From positions 1 through 6,773 of the forward strand of contig JAJZVS010000212.1 of NCBI GenBank assembly GCA_021845555.1: a stretch of DNA of 6,773 nt. The letters are read 5' to 3'. The position numbers and the translations under genes are program-made. Below, one piece after another: positions 5,729-6,773 of the stretch; the first letter of the stretch is position 1; every line of letters begins with the position of its first letter. The notes beneath the pieces are model-generated. The model saw nothing but the letters and a program-made list of their open reading frames with translations, was not told where the DNA came from and searched no databases. The stretch comes from Pseudomonadota bacterium (GTDB taxonomy: Bacteria > Pseudomonadota > Alphaproteobacteria > Acetobacterales > Acetobacteraceae).

Positions 5729-6685
5729 ATGTCGGAAACATGGCGTGAGTGGTTTGCCGGCTGGGAGGTGCCCGGATCCCTGGTACATCCCGATGCGCCG
5801 AGCGGCGGCAGCGGACCGGGCGGCTCTCGCCCCGCCGGGGCCGAGCTGTGGGACTGGCGCTTCCCGACTTTCGTTCCACACCCGGATTCTCCTGCCGGTC
5901 GGACCTTCGACTATCAGGACTGGATCGATGCATTCGCGGGGATCCATCCGCTGCGGCCAGGCACCGCGCCGGCCCTGCCGGAAGCCGGCACCCTGTCCGC
6001 CTCGGTCGGGCGCGACGGGGTCAATCGTGCGGCCGACGTTCGCCTGGTCCAGGGCCTGATCGATGCTCACCCGCTGCCGGGCGTCTTGCCGCTGGTGGTG
6101 GACGGCCGATGCGGGCCGTTCACGATTGCGGCGATCGAGACATTGCAGCGGCGCTATCTCGGAATGACCCACGCCGATGGCCGGGTCGATCCCGACGGTC
6201 CCACCTGGCGCGCCCTGCTGCACGGCCACCCGCCCGCCGGCCGGGGCCATGCGAGGTTCCCCGCCGATATCGTCGCGGCGGCGCAGCACGGTGAAGAAAC
6301 CTGGAAGATTCCCGCCGCCGTGACGTTGGCCCAATGGGCGCTCGAAAGCGACTGGGGCCGAGCGATGCCAACGGGCAGTAACAATCCGTTCGGCATCAAG
6401 GCCGTGGCCGGACAGCCTTATGTCGAGGCAACGACGCACGAAGTTGTGCACGGCCGGCGGATCACCATCATCGCGAAATTCCGCAAATTCGCCTCGCTGG
6501 CGGATGCGTTCGACGCCCATGCGCGGCTGCTGGCGACTGCGCACGCCTATGCTGCGGCGCGCCGGCATCTCGATGATCCGAACGCCTTCGCCGATGCGCT
6601 CACCGGGGTTTACGCGACGGATCCGGCCTACGGCACCAAACTGAAGGCGATCATGAAGTCTAACGATCTCTATCGCTACGACTAG
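5729..6685 (+). CDS. Peptidoglycan-binding-like plus GH73 glucosaminidase domain protein (putative lysin or effector)
   Basis: The 318-aa protein should hydrolyse the glycan strand of peptidoglycan. Residues 1-90 are an unrecognised Gly/Pro- and Trp-containing region. Residues about 99-165 (RAADVRLVQGLI, VVDGRCGPFTIAAIETLQ, DPDGPTWRALL) fit a PG_binding_1-like fold. Residues about 177-316 are a GH73/FlgJ-type glucosaminidase. ALESDWG (204-210) gives the probable catalytic Glu206, NNPFGIKA (218-225) is the typical NLFGIK motif, FRKFASLADAFDAHARLL follows, and YATDPAYGTKLKAIM closes the fold. There is no signal peptide or membrane anchor, so reaching the wall needs a holin, a secretion system such as T6SS, or lysis. 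Two adjacent ATGs exist (5726, 5729). GAGGA at 5719-5723 is 5 nt before the second and only 2 nt before the first, so I chose the second. No partner gene (holin, immunity protein, vgrG) is in view. The domain call is strong; the role is open. Confidence 0.82.
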   Translation: MSETWREWFAGWEVPGSLVHPDAPSGGSGPGGSRPAGAELWDWRFPTFVPHPDSPAGRTFDYQDWIDAFAGIHPLRPGTAPALPEAGTLSASVGRDGVNRAADVRLVQGLIDAHPLPGVLPLVVDGRCGPFTIAAIETLQRRYLGMTHADGRVDPDGPTWRALLHGHPPAGRGHARFPADIVAAAQHGEETWKIPAAVTLAQWALESDWGRAMPTGSNNPFGIKAVAGQPYVEATTHEVVHGRRITIIAKFRKFASLADAFDAHARLLATAHAYAAARRHLDDPNAFADALTGVYATDPAYGTKLKAIMKSNDLYRYD

Positions 6686-6773
6686 GCCGGCCACGCGACG
6701 CCGTCAGATCGCGAAACCCGCGAGAGAGGCGCGGGATGATCGCGCTGTAGGTGCGTCCGCGGTCGGCCGGATA
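6660..6773 (-). CDS. Possible 3' end of a convergent gene (partial, uncertain)
   Basis: Reading in from the right edge on the minus strand, the frame starting YPADRGRTYSAIIPRLSRGF stays open to a TAG at 6660-6662. It would overlap the end of the glucosaminidase gene by 26 nt. Of the three minus frames it has the highest G/C third-position content and the most protein-like composition. Another frame (stop at 6704-6706) would avoid the overlap. I do not recognise the sequence, and 37 residues are too few to decide. The stretch could equally be non-coding. Confidence 0.2.
   Translation of the reverse strand, partial: YPADRGRTYSAIIPRLSRGFRDLTASRGRPSRSDRDR

Overview
The window is GC-rich (roughly 70% in the genes, with strong G/C third-position bias) and looks chromosomal. 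The gene styles (a beta-etherase-like GST tail, an LDH2-family dehydrogenase, a DHA2 transporter, a CaiB/BaiF CoA-transferase) suggest an alphaproteobacterium, perhaps Acetobacteraceae/Rhodospirillales. That placement is an inference from protein flavour and composition. No marker gene fixes it.

Layout, left to right. The 3' end of a glutathione S-transferase gene (1-330, +) is followed by a complete class II tRNA-Ser(CGA) with an encoded CCA end (440-529, +) and a good sigma70-type promoter. Pointing back towards the tRNA is a type II toxin-antitoxin operon, higB-higA (1218 down to 605, -). Its predicted promoter overlaps a 17-bp inverted repeat that is probably the autoregulatory operator. 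A 16-bp imperfect stem (552-595) separates the tRNA from higA. From 1219 to 1646 there is no credible gene. Its first 140 bases or so are only about 45% GC, and its later part holds two hairpins that share a CCCCTG/CAGGGG core.

The centre carries three metabolic genes: an LDH2/YbiC-type 2-hydroxyacid dehydrogenase (1647-2705, +), a convergent DHA2-family MFS transporter (4268 down to 2718, -; 12 nt between stop codons), and a divergent class III CoA-transferase (4411-5631, +) with a perfect Shine-Dalgarno. They are not one operon. They could still serve one organic-acid route (transport, oxidation/reduction of a 2-hydroxy/2-oxo acid, CoA activation), but no substrate can be read from the sequence.

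On the right is a 318-aa protein without a signal peptide that joins a peptidoglycan-binding-like segment to a C-terminal GH73 glucosaminidase (5729-6685, +). It may be a phage-type lysin or a secreted effector. The last 90 bases may hold the 3' end of a converging gene.

I found no CRISPR array, insertion sequence, complete integrase, rRNA or obviously unprecedented system. The features most worth a second look are the tRNA-adjacent higBA block with its low-GC tail, the mutually exclusive stems upstream of the dehydrogenase, and the signal-less cell-wall hydrolase.
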